Positions 54,558-63,845 of a DNA stretch of 64,000 bases are shown in pieces (position 1 is the stretch's first letter; every line of letters starts with the position of its first letter). This DNA comes from Streptacidiphilus fuscans. Its GTDB lineage: Bacteria > Actinomycetota > Actinomycetes > Streptomycetales > Streptomycetaceae. The notes under the pieces were generated by a model that did no database searches, had not been told where the DNA came from, and saw only the letters and a list, made by a program, of their open reading frames with translations. The DNA lies in NCBI RefSeq assembly GCF_015690355.1, contig NZ_JADPRT010000003.1, positions 400,474 to 464,473 of the forward strand. Reading direction: 5' to 3'. The translations under genes and the position numbers were made by a program.

Positions 54558-56243
54558 ATGTCCGCAACCACGGACCACCCGCTGATCGACCGTCATCAGG
54601 AGACCCTGCAGCGCGCGGTGAGCGCCCTCGCCGAGCGGGACTACTGGACGCCCTACCCGGAGTTCCCGAAGGCCTACGGCGAGGACGCCCTCGCCGTCGG
54701 TGGAGCCGCCTTCGCCGGGCTGAAGGGCACCACCCGACTCGCCGCCGAAGGCGACGAGCTCGTCGGCCCGGACGCCGACGCCGGAGGCGAGACCTCGCCG
54801 TTCGGGGAGGCGCTGAACATCGCCTACGGCTACCGCAGCCCGGACGCGCTGATCGCCGCGGCCACCGCCGCCCAGCCGGCGTGGGCGCAGGCGAGCCCGC
54901 TGCTGCGCGCAGCGGTCTGCGCGGAGATCCTGGCGCGGATCAACGCCCGCTCCGTCGAGTTCGGCTTCGCCGTCCAGCACACCACCGGGCAGGCCTTCGG
55001 CATGGCCTTCCAGGCCGGTGGGCCGCACGCGCAGGACCGTGGTCTCGAGGCCGTCGCCTGCGCCTACGCGGAGCAGACCCGGATCCCGGCCAAGGCCAAC
55101 TGGACCAAGCCGCAGGGCAAGCGCGACCCGCTGACGATGGAGAAGGAGTTCCTCGTCCGCCCGCGCGGCGTCGCGCTCCTGATCGGCTGCAACACCTTCC
55201 CGACCTGGAACGGCTTCCCGGGCTTCTTCGCGTCCCTGGCGACCGGCAACCCCGTCGTCGTCAAGCCGCACCCGCGCGCCGTGCTGCCGCTGGCGCTGAC
55301 CGTCGAGATCGCCCGCGAGGTCCTGGCGGAGGCCGGGTTCGACCCGGACCTGGTGCAGCTCGCGCCGGAGAAGCCCGGTGAGGGCCTCGCCAAGACGCTG
55401 GCGACCCGGCCCGAGGTCGCGATCATCGACTACACCGGCTCGACCGCCTTCGGCGACTGGCTGGAGGAGAACGCCCGCCAGGCGCTCGTCTACACCGAGA
55501 AGGCCGGCGTTAACACCGTCCTCATCGAGTCGACCGACGACTACGGCCACGCGCTGGCCAATCTGGCGTTCAGCCTCTCCCTCTACAGCGGCCAGATGTG
55601 CACCACGCCGCAGAACCTGCTGATCCCGCGCGGCGGCATCGCCACCGACCAGGGCAGCAAGTCCTTCGCCGAGGTCGTCGCCGATTTGGCCGACGCGCTC
55701 GGCAAGCTGCTGGGCGACGACGCGAAGGCCGCGCAGTTGCTCGGAGCCGTCGTCAACCCGGGTGTCCGGCAACGGATCGAGCGGGCCGAGAAGGGCGAGT
55801 ACGGCGAGCTGGCGCTGGCGCCGCGTACCGTCACGAGCCCGGAGTTCCCGGACGCGGTGATCCGCACGCCCGCCCTGGTCACCCTGGACGCGGCCAAGGA
55901 CGCCCTGCCGGGCGAGTGCTTCGGGCCGGTGGCCTTCGCCATCGCGGTCGACTCCGCCGACCACGGCGTGGAGCTGCTGCGCGAGACCGTCCGCACCCGG
56001 GGCGCGATGACCGCCGCGGCCTACACGACCTCGCCCGAGGTCGAGGCCAAGGTCGTCGAGGCGGCGGTGGACGCGGGCGTCTCGCTGTCGCTCAACCTGA
56101 CCGGCGGCGTCTACGTGAACCAGACCGCGGCCTTCTCCGACCTGCACGGCACCGGCGCCAACCCGGCCGCCAACGCGGCCTACTGCGACGCGGCGTTCGT
56201 CGCCTCGCGGTTCCGCGTGATGGAGGTCCGCCGTCACAGCTGA
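54558..56243 (+). CDS. paaN: Phenylacetic acid degradation protein PaaN
   Basis: 561 aa, ATG start behind GAGGAG. It belongs to the aldehyde dehydrogenase superfamily, with the catalytic Cys348 in SGQMCTTPQN and the NAD-type site GLKGTTRL to TAFGDWL. The opening (LIDRHQETLQRAVSALAERDYW) is typical of PaaN. It oxidises the semialdehyde formed when the ring of phenylacetyl-CoA is opened. No paaA-E genes are in view; they may be elsewhere. Confidence 0.92.
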   Translation: MSATTDHPLIDRHQETLQRAVSALAERDYWTPYPEFPKAYGEDALAVGGAAFAGLKGTTRLAAEGDELVGPDADAGGETSPFGEALNIAYGYRSPDALIAAATAAQPAWAQASPLLRAAVCAEILARINARSVEFGFAVQHTTGQAFGMAFQAGGPHAQDRGLEAVACAYAEQTRIPAKANWTKPQGKRDPLTMEKEFLVRPRGVALLIGCNTFPTWNGFPGFFASLATGNPVVVKPHPRAVLPLALTVEIAREVLAEAGFDPDLVQLAPEKPGEGLAKTLATRPEVAIIDYTGSTAFGDWLEENARQALVYTEKAGVNTVLIESTDDYGHALANLAFSLSLYSGQMCTTPQNLLIPRGGIATDQGSKSFAEVVADLADALGKLLGDDAKAAQLLGAVVNPGVRQRIERAEKGEYGELALAPRTVTSPEFPDAVIRTPALVTLDAAKDALPGECFGPVAFAIAVDSADHGVELLRETVRTRGAMTAAAYTTSPEVEAKVVEAAVDAGVSLSLNLTGGVYVNQTAAFSDLHGTGANPAANAAYCDAAFVASRFRVMEVRRHS

Positions 56244-56312
56244 CGCGTGGTCCGCGGACAAGTGGTCCGCGGAGAATCAGCGCTCTGCACACTGACACGC
56301 TCTGCACACTGA

Positions 56313-56349
56313 CATGGGCCGTCGGGGAGATTTTCCCCGGCGGCCCATG
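56313..56349 (+). terminator. Terminator of paaN
   Basis: CATGGGCCGTCGGGGA pairs with TCCCCGGCGGCCCATG around a GATTT loop (one G-T pair). Two 17-bp direct repeats CGCTCTGCACACTGACA lie just before it (56281-56314). Confidence 0.8.
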
Positions 56350-56652
56350 CTGCTTTCCATTGACAGGGGTGTAGGCAGTTTGTTGCGCCTTTTACAGGCT
56401 GTAGGTAGCCGGAGAGGCCGGGAATCACGCAGGGTAAGCGGTGATGCGGATCACGTCGCGAATGCGAACGGTTGATAACGATTCCGCCGCCAGATGGTCT
56501 TGAGGGCATGGAAAGCGCAGCTCCCGGGCCTTAATCTCGGTCCCCATCGCCACAAACGGAGCTGCTTCGTCCTCCGTTGCACGCCCGCACGACCGTTGCT
56601 GGAAAGGACCTCGGCCAGCCCCCGCGTCTTTGAGAAAGGCACTCCCCCCAAC
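56350..56652. promoter_or_regulatory. Upstream region of the polyamine ABC operon
   Basis: 303 bases. TTGACA at 56360-56365 could be a -35 box, but no matching -10 is at the right distance. The motif ACAGGNNTGTAGGYAG occurs twice ~31 bases apart (near 56363 and 56394), possibly a binding site. A TTGATAACGAT stretch (near 56475) is AT-rich for this DNA and may be a second promoter element. No gene was seen. Confidence 0.4.
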
Positions 56653-57900
56653 ATGACGGGTTCCAGCTCTTTCACCGAGCTCTCGCGCTATGTGAACCGC
56701 ACCAGGTTGGCTGCGACGACTCGCGCCGTGAGTCGTCGCTCGCTGCTGCGAGGCGCGACGGCCGGCGGGCTCGCCGTGGCGGGCGCGGGCGCGCTCTCCG
56801 CGTGCGGCGTTCAAGGCCATGTCGTTCCGCCCGGTTCCAAGGACAACGGCCAGGCCGGCAAGGACTACTCGGACGTGGAGAAGACCGTCGTCTTCGCCAA
56901 CTGGCCGGCGTACATCGACATCAACCCGAAGAACTCCAACGACCGGCCGACGCTGGACGCGTTCACCAAGCAGACCGGGATCTCCGTCCAGTACCTGGAG
57001 ATCATCAACGACAACAACGACTGGTACACCCACGTCGACCCGTCGTTGATCAAGGGGCAGGACACCGGCTACGACATCATGGTCGTCTCCGACTACATGG
57101 TGGCCAAGTACCGGACGTACGACTACATCCAGGAACTGAACCTGGCCAACATCCCCAACCACGGCAAGCTGCTGCCGAACGTCCTGCACGACCCGACCGA
57201 CCCCGGTCGCATGCACTCGATCCCGTGGGCCTACGGCTACACGACCCTCGCGTACAACTCCAACCTGGTGAAGCAGCCGATCACCTCGATCGCCGAGGTC
57301 TTCACCCGCCCCGACCTCAAGGGCAAGGTCTCCCTCTTCTCGGAGATGGAGGACACCGTCGCGCTGGCGATGCTGGCCCAGGGGCTCGACCCGGAGCACT
57401 TCACCGACGCGCAGTTCAACCAGGCGCTGGACTACATCCGCCGCGCCAAGAACGCGGGCCAGGTGCGTGCGTTCGCGGGCAACGACTACCTGAGCGACTT
57501 CCAGCAGGGCAACACCGCCGTCACCATGGCCTACTCCGGTGACGTCGCGCAGCTGGGCAAGCCCAACCTGGTCACCGTCGACCTGCCCAAGGAGGGCATG
57601 CTCGCCTGGTCGGACAACTGCGTGATCCCCAACTTCGCCCGGCACAAGACCAACGCCGAGAAGCTGCTCAACTACTACCTCGAGCCCTCGGTCGCCGCCC
57701 AGTTGGACGACTACATCGACTACATCCCGGTGGTCGACGGCGCGGTCGCCGCCCTGCAGCAGCTCGACCCGACCGCGGCCGGGGTGCCGCTGATCGTGCC
57801 GACCCCGCAGATGGTGTCCAAGGCGCGCGGCTTCATGTCGCTCAGCGTCGCCCAGTTGAACGACTACACGTCCCGCTTCCAGCAGGTCACCGGCCAGTAA
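56653..57900 (+). CDS. ABC transporter substrate-binding lipoprotein, polyamine-type
   Basis: 415 aa, ATG start. The signal is twin-arginine plus lipobox: SRRSLLRG (Arg28-Arg29) and LSAC with Cys51, so it is probably exported folded and lipid-anchored. The mature protein matches the PotD/PotF family (VFANWPAYIDI, YDIMVVSDYMVAK, GRMHSIPWAYGYTTLAYN). It delivers spermidine or putrescine (or a related amine) to the permease. First of a four-gene operon. Confidence 0.92.
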   Translation: MTGSSSFTELSRYVNRTRLAATTRAVSRRSLLRGATAGGLAVAGAGALSACGVQGHVVPPGSKDNGQAGKDYSDVEKTVVFANWPAYIDINPKNSNDRPTLDAFTKQTGISVQYLEIINDNNDWYTHVDPSLIKGQDTGYDIMVVSDYMVAKYRTYDYIQELNLANIPNHGKLLPNVLHDPTDPGRMHSIPWAYGYTTLAYNSNLVKQPITSIAEVFTRPDLKGKVSLFSEMEDTVALAMLAQGLDPEHFTDAQFNQALDYIRRAKNAGQVRAFAGNDYLSDFQQGNTAVTMAYSGDVAQLGKPNLVTVDLPKEGMLAWSDNCVIPNFARHKTNAEKLLNYYLEPSVAAQLDDYIDYIPVVDGAVAALQQLDPTAAGVPLIVPTPQMVSKARGFMSLSVAQLNDYTSRFQQVTGQ

Positions 57901-57923
57901 CGCCCACGGAGAGAAGAGTTCCG

Positions 57924-59078
57924 ATGAGTTCGAACGACGTACTCGGCCAGACCCAGGGCGGGGATCTCCGCCTGGCCGGCCTGACCAAGCGCTACGGCTC
58001 CTTCACCGCCGTGGACAACCTGAGCCTGACCATTCCGCAGGGCTCCTTCTTCGCGCTGCTGGGCGCCTCCGGCTGTGGCAAGACGACGACGCTGCGCATG
58101 ATCTCGGGTCTCGAGGACCCGACGATGGGTCAGATCTTCCTGGGCGAGAAGGAGGTGACCGACCTCAAGCCGTACCGCCGCCCGGTCAACACGGTGTTCC
58201 AGAACTACGCGCTCTTCCCGCACCTGGACATCTTCGAGAACGTCGCGTTCGGCCTGCGCCGTCGCGGCGTCAAGGACGTCAAGACGTCCGTGACCGACAT
58301 GCTGGACCTGGTCGAGCTGGGCCACCTGGCCAAGCGCAAGCCGACCCAGCTCTCCGGCGGTCAGCAGCAGCGCATCGCGCTGGCCCGCGCGCTGATCAAC
58401 CAGCCGCAGGTGCTGCTGCTCGACGAGCCGCTGGGCGCGCTGGACCTCAAGCTCCGCCGCCAGATGCAGATCGAGCTCAAGCGGATCCAGACCGAGGTCG
58501 GCCTGACCTTCGTGCACGTCACCCACGACCAGGAGGAGGCCATGACCATGGCCGACACCATCGCGGTGATGAACCACGGCCGGATCGAGCAGCTCGGCTC
58601 CCCCGCCGAGCTCTACGAGAACCCGCAGACCACGTTCGTCGCCAACTTCCTGGGCCAGTCCAACCTGATCCCGGCCGTGGTCGAGGACGAGTCGGACGGC
58701 GTGCTCACCGTCTCCGCCCACGGCCAGTCGCTCAAGCTCGACACCAAGCGCTGCCGCAGCACCACCGGCAAGGTCATCCTGGGCGTCCGTCCGGAGAAGG
58801 TCCAGGTCGCCAAGACCGCGGACGAGGTCCCGGCCGGCTTCAACTCGCTCACCGGCGGCACCGTCGTCGACACCAGCTTCATCGGCGTCTCCACCCAGTA
58901 CCTGATCAAGCTGGCCTCCGGCGAGGAGCTCTCGGTCTTCGAGCAGAACACCGGCAAGGAGATCCAGCGTCCGGGCGCCGAGGTCGTCGTCTACTGGGAC
59001 CCGAGCCAGGGCTTCGGCCTCGACGGCACGCAGGACATCGAGGCCGGGGCGGCCGTGGACGAGGAGGCCGCCGCATGA
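57924..59078 (+). CDS. ABC transporter ATP-binding protein, polyamine-type
   Basis: 384 aa, ATG start. Walker A GASGCGKT at residues 47-54, Q-loop NYALFPHLDIFENVAFG, signature LSGGQQQR, Walker B LLDEPLGALD, and a C-terminal TOBE domain (ILGVRPEKVQ, VVDTSFIGVSTQYLI). The GKTTT Walker A and TOBE are typical of PotA. It powers the transporter encoded by its neighbours. Confidence 0.95.
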   Translation: MSSNDVLGQTQGGDLRLAGLTKRYGSFTAVDNLSLTIPQGSFFALLGASGCGKTTTLRMISGLEDPTMGQIFLGEKEVTDLKPYRRPVNTVFQNYALFPHLDIFENVAFGLRRRGVKDVKTSVTDMLDLVELGHLAKRKPTQLSGGQQQRIALARALINQPQVLLLDEPLGALDLKLRRQMQIELKRIQTEVGLTFVHVTHDQEEAMTMADTIAVMNHGRIEQLGSPAELYENPQTTFVANFLGQSNLIPAVVEDESDGVLTVSAHGQSLKLDTKRCRSTTGKVILGVRPEKVQVAKTADEVPAGFNSLTGGTVVDTSFIGVSTQYLIKLASGEELSVFEQNTGKEIQRPGAEVVVYWDPSQGFGLDGTQDIEAGAAVDEEAAA

Positions 59079-59998
59079 CCGTCCTCACCGAGGCGCCCGC
59101 TCCGGCGAAGGAGCGGGCGCCCGAACGGAAGCCCAGGCGGAATCTGACGCCGTGGGTGCTGCTGATCCCCGGTCTGCTGTGGCTGATCGTCTTCTTCCTG
59201 GTCCCGATCCTGACCTCGGTCTCGGCGTCGGTGCAGACCGGTGACTACGACGACGGCTTCAAGCTCACCTGGCACTGGGCCAACTACCACGACGCGCTGC
59301 TCAACTACGGGACGCAGTACTGGCACTCGTTCCTGTACTCGATCATCACCACGGTGGCCTGCCTGGCGCTGGCCTACCCGGTGGCGTACTTCATCGCCTT
59401 CAAGGGCGGCAAGTGGAAGACGCTGCTGATGGCCCTGGTCATCGTGCCGTCCTTCACCAGCTTCCTGATCCGCACCATCGCCTGGAAGACGATCCTCGCC
59501 GACAACGGCAGCGTGGTCCGGGTCCTGAACGACCTGCACGTGCTGAAGCTGACCACGGCGCTCGGCTGGACCGTCGGCAACCACGTGCTGGCCAGCCCGG
59601 TCGCGGTGGTCTGCGGCATGGTCTACAACTTCCTGCCGTTCACCATCCTCCCGCTCTACACCTCGCTGGAGAAGATCGACCCGCGCCTCCACGAGGCCGG
59701 CGCCGACCTGTACTGCAGCGGCTACCAGACCTGGCGTCGGGTCACCCTGCCGCTGTCGATGCCCGGCGTGATCGGCGGCACCCTGCTGACCTTCATTCCG
59801 GCGGTCGGTGACTACATCAACGCCCAGTTGCTGGGCAACCCGAACACCACGGTGGTCGGTCAGCGCATCGAGGACCTGTTCCTGCGCCAGACCAACGGCT
59901 ACCCGGTCGGCTCCGCGATGTCGGTGGTGATGATGGTCGGCACGCTGATCATTGTCATGAGCTACATCTACAAGGCCGGGACGGAGGACCTGCTCTGA
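59075..59998 (+). CDS. ABC transporter permease (PotB-like)
   Basis: 307 aa, ATG start overlapping the ATP-binding gene stop. Six membrane helices are visible (PWVLLIPGLLWLIVFFLVPI first). The coupling motif AGADLYCSGYQTWRRVTLP contacts the ATPase. It forms half of the channel for the amine substrate. Confidence 0.93.
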   Translation: MTVLTEAPAPAKERAPERKPRRNLTPWVLLIPGLLWLIVFFLVPILTSVSASVQTGDYDDGFKLTWHWANYHDALLNYGTQYWHSFLYSIITTVACLALAYPVAYFIAFKGGKWKTLLMALVIVPSFTSFLIRTIAWKTILADNGSVVRVLNDLHVLKLTTALGWTVGNHVLASPVAVVCGMVYNFLPFTILPLYTSLEKIDPRLHEAGADLYCSGYQTWRRVTLPLSMPGVIGGTLLTFIPAVGDYINAQLLGNPNTTVVGQRIEDLFLRQTNGYPVGSAMSVVMMVGTLIIVMSYIYKAGTEDLL

Positions 59999-60879
59999 TG
60001 GCTACTCAGACCCTGACCCCCACCGGCTCGACCGGCGCGGTCCGTGACGACGAGCTGAAGGTGCGGCGCAAGAGCCCGTGGGCGTGGGCCAAGCAGCACG
60101 TGCTGCTGGTGGTCACGCTGCTGGTCTTCGTCTTCATGCTGCTGCCGAACGCCGTCATCCTGTGGATGTCGTTCAACCAGCCGGTGGGGAAGTTCAACTA
60201 CACCTGGAACAAGTTCTCCACTGCTGCATGGACCAACATGTGCAGCAACAGCACGATGTGCAACAGCCTCGGGCTGTCGCTCAAGATCGGCTTGCTGGCG
60301 ACGGTCATCGCCACGGCCCTCGGCACGATGATCGCCTTCGCGATGGTCCGCTACCGCTTCAAGATGCGCTCCGGCATCAACGCGCTGCTCTTCCTGCCGA
60401 TGGCCGCCCCCGAGGTGGTCATGGGTGCGACGCTGGCCGCGCTCTTCTTCAACACCATCGGCCCCGGCGGGATGGGCTTCTGGACGATCACCATCGCCCA
60501 CGTGATGTTCTGCATCTCGTACGTGGTGGTGACGGTCAAGTCCCGGCTGGCGGGCATGGACCCGACGCTGGAGCGCGCCGCGCAGGACCTCTACGCGACG
60601 CCGACGCAGACCTTCATGAAGGTCACCCTGCCCCTGGTCGCCCCGGGCATCGGCGCCGCCGCGCTGCTGGCCTTCGCGATCTCGATCGACGACTACATCA
60701 TCACGGTCTTCACCGCGGGCAACTCGGAGACCTTCCCGATGTACATCTTCGGTTCGGTGCAGCGCGCCTACCCGGCGCAGATCGACGTGATCGGCTCGCT
60801 GATGCTGCTCGGCACCATGGCGGTCATCGCGGTGTCGCAGATCCTCAACCGGATGCGGACCGCGAACCGCGCCAAGTGA
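59998..60879 (+). CDS. ABC transporter permease (PotC-like)
   Basis: 293 aa, ATG start sharing TGATG with the preceding gene. It has about six helices (HVLLVVTLLVFVFMLLPNAV, then SLGLSLKIGLLATVIATALG) and the EAA-type loop LERAAQDLYATPTQTFMKV. It is the second permease of the polyamine-type transporter. A strong terminator follows. Confidence 0.93.
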   Translation: MATQTLTPTGSTGAVRDDELKVRRKSPWAWAKQHVLLVVTLLVFVFMLLPNAVILWMSFNQPVGKFNYTWNKFSTAAWTNMCSNSTMCNSLGLSLKIGLLATVIATALGTMIAFAMVRYRFKMRSGINALLFLPMAAPEVVMGATLAALFFNTIGPGGMGFWTITIAHVMFCISYVVVTVKSRLAGMDPTLERAAQDLYATPTQTFMKVTLPLVAPGIGAAALLAFAISIDDYIITVFTAGNSETFPMYIFGSVQRAYPAQIDVIGSLMLLGTMAVIAVSQILNRMRTANRAK

Positions 60880-60907
60880 GCTGCTGCCACTGAGCTGGGT
60901 TTCCCAC

Positions 60908-60958
60908 CAGAAAGGCTGAGTCCCGTCCGGTTCCACCGGGCGGGACTCAGCCTTTCTG
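60908..60958. terminator. Terminator shared by transporter operon and CGNR gene
   Basis: Arms of 23 bp beginning CAGAAAGGCTGAGTCCCG with one G-T pair and a TTCCA loop. It ends the transporter operon and overlaps the last codons of the convergent CGNR gene. Confidence 0.88.
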
Positions 60959-61495
60959 CGCTTCCTTGGTCTGCTGCGCGTAGTGGCGGGCGGCCTTGGC
61001 ACGGTTGCCGCAGCGGGCCATGTCGCACCAGCGGCGACGGCCGTTCTGGGAGGTGTCGAAGAAGGTCAGGATGCAGTTCTCGTGCACGCACTCGCGGATC
61101 CGGCCCGGGTCGCGGGCGAGCAGCCGCAGGTAGTCGTCGGCGGCGAGCCAGGCGGGCAGCCAGGTCGGGTCGGTGACGTCCGGCTCGTCGTGCGGCAGAC
61201 CGTCCGGACCGAGGACGCGACGGATCCGGCCGTGGGCGAGCACGGCGTTGAGCGCGTCGGCGGCGTCGGGGTTGTCCGGGTCGGTGCGCAGCGCGAGGAG
61301 GGCGTCCCGGGTCCGGAGCAGCGCGCCCAGGGTCGCCTCGGAGTCGGGCGCGCGGTCGGTCAGGCCGTTGGACGCGAGCCAGATGGCCAGGCCGTCGGGG
61401 TCGTGGAAGAGCTGGTCACCCCGCCAGCGGGTGTTGAGCAGGTCCAGCGAGATCGGCTCGCCGCGCAGCGGTCGGGGATCGACGAGTGCCTCCAT
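60947..61495 (-). CDS. CGNR zinc finger regulator (ABATE domain)
   Basis: 182 aa, ATG start. The N-terminal ~110 residues match the ABATE domain (LDLLNTRWRG, LLRTRDALLALR), which is thought to sense stress or ligands. The C-terminal zinc finger has Cys136, Cys141, Cys157 and Cys162, with CGNR at 162-165 (RRRWCDMARCGNRAKAARH). It is divergent from the VOC gene, and 13-bp inverted repeats flank their common promoter region, which fits autoregulation and control of the VOC gene. Confidence 0.93.
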   Translation of the reverse strand: MEALVDPRPLRGEPISLDLLNTRWRGDQLFHDPDGLAIWLASNGLTDRAPDSEATLGALLRTRDALLALRTDPDNPDAADALNAVLAHGRIRRVLGPDGLPHDEPDVTDPTWLPAWLAADDYLRLLARDPGRIRECVHENCILTFFDTSQNGRRRWCDMARCGNRAKAARHYAQQTKEAQKG

Positions 61496-61503
61496 GGCGT
61501 CGA

Positions 61504-61578
61504 GTCTAACCGTTCAGATCGTTCATAGCGGTTGCGGCTCCGGGTTCTAACTCCTATTGTCGTTGTGAACGGTTAGAC
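61504..61578. promoter_or_regulatory. 13-bp inverted repeats around the CGNR/VOC promoters
   Basis: GTCTAACCGTTCA (61504-61516) is repeated exactly in inverted form (TGAACGGTTAGAC, 61566-61578) with 49 bases between. They lie on both sides of the divergent promoters, an arrangement suiting a DNA-looping regulator such as the adjacent CGNR protein. Confidence 0.7.
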
Positions 61579-61628
61579 ATGCCACGCCCGCCCTCACGCC
61601 CTCACTCCCTCCCGGACAGGAGTCCGCC

Positions 61629-62108
61629 ATGACGACCGCCGCCGCCCCGCTCACCTCGCTCCGCACCGGACACGTCGGCATCAACGTCACCGACCTCGAC
61701 CGCTCGGTCGCGTTCTACCGCGACGTCCTGGGTCTGGAGCTGCTCAGCACCTCCGCCCCCGACGCCCCGCCGGAGCGGCGTGCCGCCTTCCTCGGCAAGG
61801 ACGGAGCGCTGGTGCTCACGCTGTGGCAGCAGGCCGCCGGCCCGCACGAGCGCGACCGGGCCGGGCTGCACCACCTCTCCTTCGAGGTCGACACGGTCGA
61901 CGAGGTCCGCGCGGCGGAGTGGTCGCTCAAGGAGCGCGGCGCGACCTTCCACTACGACGGCCTGGCCCTGCACGGCGAGGGACGCGACTCCGGCGGGATC
62001 TTCTTCGCCGACCCGGACGGCACCCGGCTGGAGATCTTCACCGCCAGCGGCGTCGCAGCTGAGGGCACGGCTCCCTTCACGGACGCTCCGACCTGCGGTT
62101 TCTTCTAG
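61629..62108 (+). CDS. VOC family (glyoxalase/bleomycin resistance-like) protein
   Basis: 159 aa, ATG start. One VOC fold: GHVGINVTDLDRSVAFYRDVL at the N-terminus, HHLSFEVDTVDEV, and IFFADPDGTRLEIF at the end, whose His and Glu residues would bind a metal. It could be a glyoxalase, dioxygenase or antibiotic-binding protein. It is divergent from the CGNR regulator. Confidence 0.9.
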   Translation: MTTAAAPLTSLRTGHVGINVTDLDRSVAFYRDVLGLELLSTSAPDAPPERRAAFLGKDGALVLTLWQQAAGPHERDRAGLHHLSFEVDTVDEVRAAEWSLKERGATFHYDGLALHGEGRDSGGIFFADPDGTRLEIFTASGVAAEGTAPFTDAPTCGFF

Positions 62109-62130
62109 GCCGACGGGAGGGATGACGGCG

Positions 62131-63024
62131 ATGGCTGCCATCGGCTACCACCCGGGCGAGCGCGCCGCGCAGGCGTTCGCCGGGGAGACGCACCGGGCCG
62201 AGCATCTGGGCCGCAGCATCCGCGACACGATCCCGCCGGTCGCGGCCGACTTCCTGGCGCAGCGTCAGTTGTTCGTGGTGGGCGCGGAAGACCGGTCCGG
62301 TCGGATGTGGACGACGGTGCTCGCGGGCGAGCCCGGCTTTCTGGCCGTGCCGGACGAGCACACGGTGACCGTGGCGGCCGTCCCGCATCCCGAGGACCCG
62401 CTGCGGGCGGTGCTGGACGGCTCGGAAGGCGGACCGACGCAGGTCGGCACGATCGCGCTGGAGCCCGCCACCCGCCGCCGGATGCGCCTCAACGGCCTGT
62501 TGGACGGGCGGACGTCGGACGGCTGGGTGCTCCGCGCGGAGCAGGTCTTCTCCAACTGCCCGAAGTACATCCAGAAGCGGCGCCCGGTCCCGGCCTCCCC
62601 GACCACCCGGCCGGGCCCGGCGCGTCGGTCCGCCGAGCTGACGACGGCGCAGCGGCTCCGCGTCGGCACGGCGGACACCTTCTTCGTCGCGACGGCAGGC
62701 CCGGACGGCCGCGCCGACGCCTCTCACCGCGGCGGCTTCCCCGGCTTCGTCGAGACGCTGTCGCCGACGACGCTGCGCTGGCGCGAATACCCGGGCAACG
62801 GCGCCTACATGACGCTGGGCAACGTCGAAGTGAACCCGTGTGCGGGTCTCGTCCTCCCGGACTGGGAATCCGGTGACCTGCTCCTGCTCACGGGTGAGGC
62901 GCACACGGACTGGCAGGAGCAGGCGGTGACCTTCACGCTGACGGAGGCGGTCGAGCTCCCGGGCGCACTGCCCATGCGCTGGAGCGAGCCGGAGTTCTCG
63001 CCCGCCAACCCGCCGCTCGGCTGA
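62131..63024 (+). CDS. Pyridoxamine 5'-phosphate oxidase-like FMN-binding protein
   Basis: 297 aa from the ATG at 62131 (GGGAGG ten bases before); the ATG at 62122 is too close. It has two split-barrel halves: QRQLFVVGAEDRSGRMWTTV and GTIALEPATRRRMRLNG in the first, and DTFFVATAGPDGRADASHRG and ATAG-type loops in the second. CPKYIQKRRPV is typical of the PPOX-related group (YgaD-like). It may reduce a small molecule with FMN or F420. It follows the VOC gene closely. Confidence 0.88.
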   Translation: MAAIGYHPGERAAQAFAGETHRAEHLGRSIRDTIPPVAADFLAQRQLFVVGAEDRSGRMWTTVLAGEPGFLAVPDEHTVTVAAVPHPEDPLRAVLDGSEGGPTQVGTIALEPATRRRMRLNGLLDGRTSDGWVLRAEQVFSNCPKYIQKRRPVPASPTTRPGPARRSAELTTAQRLRVGTADTFFVATAGPDGRADASHRGGFPGFVETLSPTTLRWREYPGNGAYMTLGNVEVNPCAGLVLPDWESGDLLLLTGEAHTDWQEQAVTFTLTEAVELPGALPMRWSEPEFSPANPPLG

Positions 63025-63089
63025 GAAGGCTCGGCTGATCAGGATGGGCTGAGCCGGTTCAGCGGCGTTCGGCGTCCTAGGCTGAGCCG

Positions 63090-63845
63090 GTGACGACGAA
63101 CGACCTCGACGACCGCTGGTCCACGCTGCTGTCCTCCCCGGACGCGGTGCTGCTGGACGGCTTCCACGCGCTCAAGCACGCGCTCCGATTCGGCGCGACG
63201 GTGCCGCTCGTGGTGACCACGGACCCGGCCGAGCTCCGCCGCCTGGCGGCGGAGCTGGCCCCGGACCTCGGGTCGGTGGAGGATCGGGCCCCCGTCGAGG
63301 CCGTCTCGGCCGAGGCACTGCGGCGACTGGTCCCGCGGCCGCATCCCACGGGCGTGGCAGCGCTGGCCCTTCGTCCACAACCTGTGGACAGTGGTGACAG
63401 TCGGCGAACCGCTGCCCCGTACGTCGTCCTGGAGAACCCGCGCAACCTCGGCAACATCGGCGCCGTCGTCCGCCTGGCCGCTGGCTTCGGCGCGGCGGGC
63501 GTCCTCACCACCGGCGACGTCGACCCCTGGCACCCGACCGTCGTCCGCGGCGCGGCCGGCCTCCACTTCGCCACCTCGGTCGCCCGAACATCCTTGCAGA
63601 CCTTGCCCGTTGGGCCGATCTTCGCCCTCGACCCGGACGGCGAGAACATCCACGACGTGGAATTCCCGGACGACGCCCTGCTCGTCTTCGGCTCGGAACG
63701 CCACGGCGTGACGGACGACGCGAAGGGGATGGCCACCCGAACCGTGGCCATCCCCATGCGCCCCCTGGTGTCCAGCTTCAACCTCGCCACGAGCGTGGGG
63801 ATGGCGCTCTTCCACTGGCAGGGCGGGCGATTGTCTAACCGCTAG
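63090..63845 (+). CDS. SpoU/TrmH family RNA methyltransferase
   Basis: 251 aa, GTG start. It has the three SpoU motifs of the knotted SAM site: NPRNLGNIGAVVR (from residue 116), LVFGSERHG (~198-206), and IPMRPLVSSFNLATSVGMAL (221-240). It probably 2'-O-methylates tRNA or rRNA. The N-terminal ~100 residues form the substrate-binding part. The stop codon overlaps the stop of a convergent partial gene. Confidence 0.93.
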   Translation: MTTNDLDDRWSTLLSSPDAVLLDGFHALKHALRFGATVPLVVTTDPAELRRLAAELAPDLGSVEDRAPVEAVSAEALRRLVPRPHPTGVAALALRPQPVDSGDSRRTAAPYVVLENPRNLGNIGAVVRLAAGFGAAGVLTTGDVDPWHPTVVRGAAGLHFATSVARTSLQTLPVGPIFALDPDGENIHDVEFPDDALLVFGSERHGVTDDAKGMATRTVAIPMRPLVSSFNLATSVGMALFHWQGGRLSNR

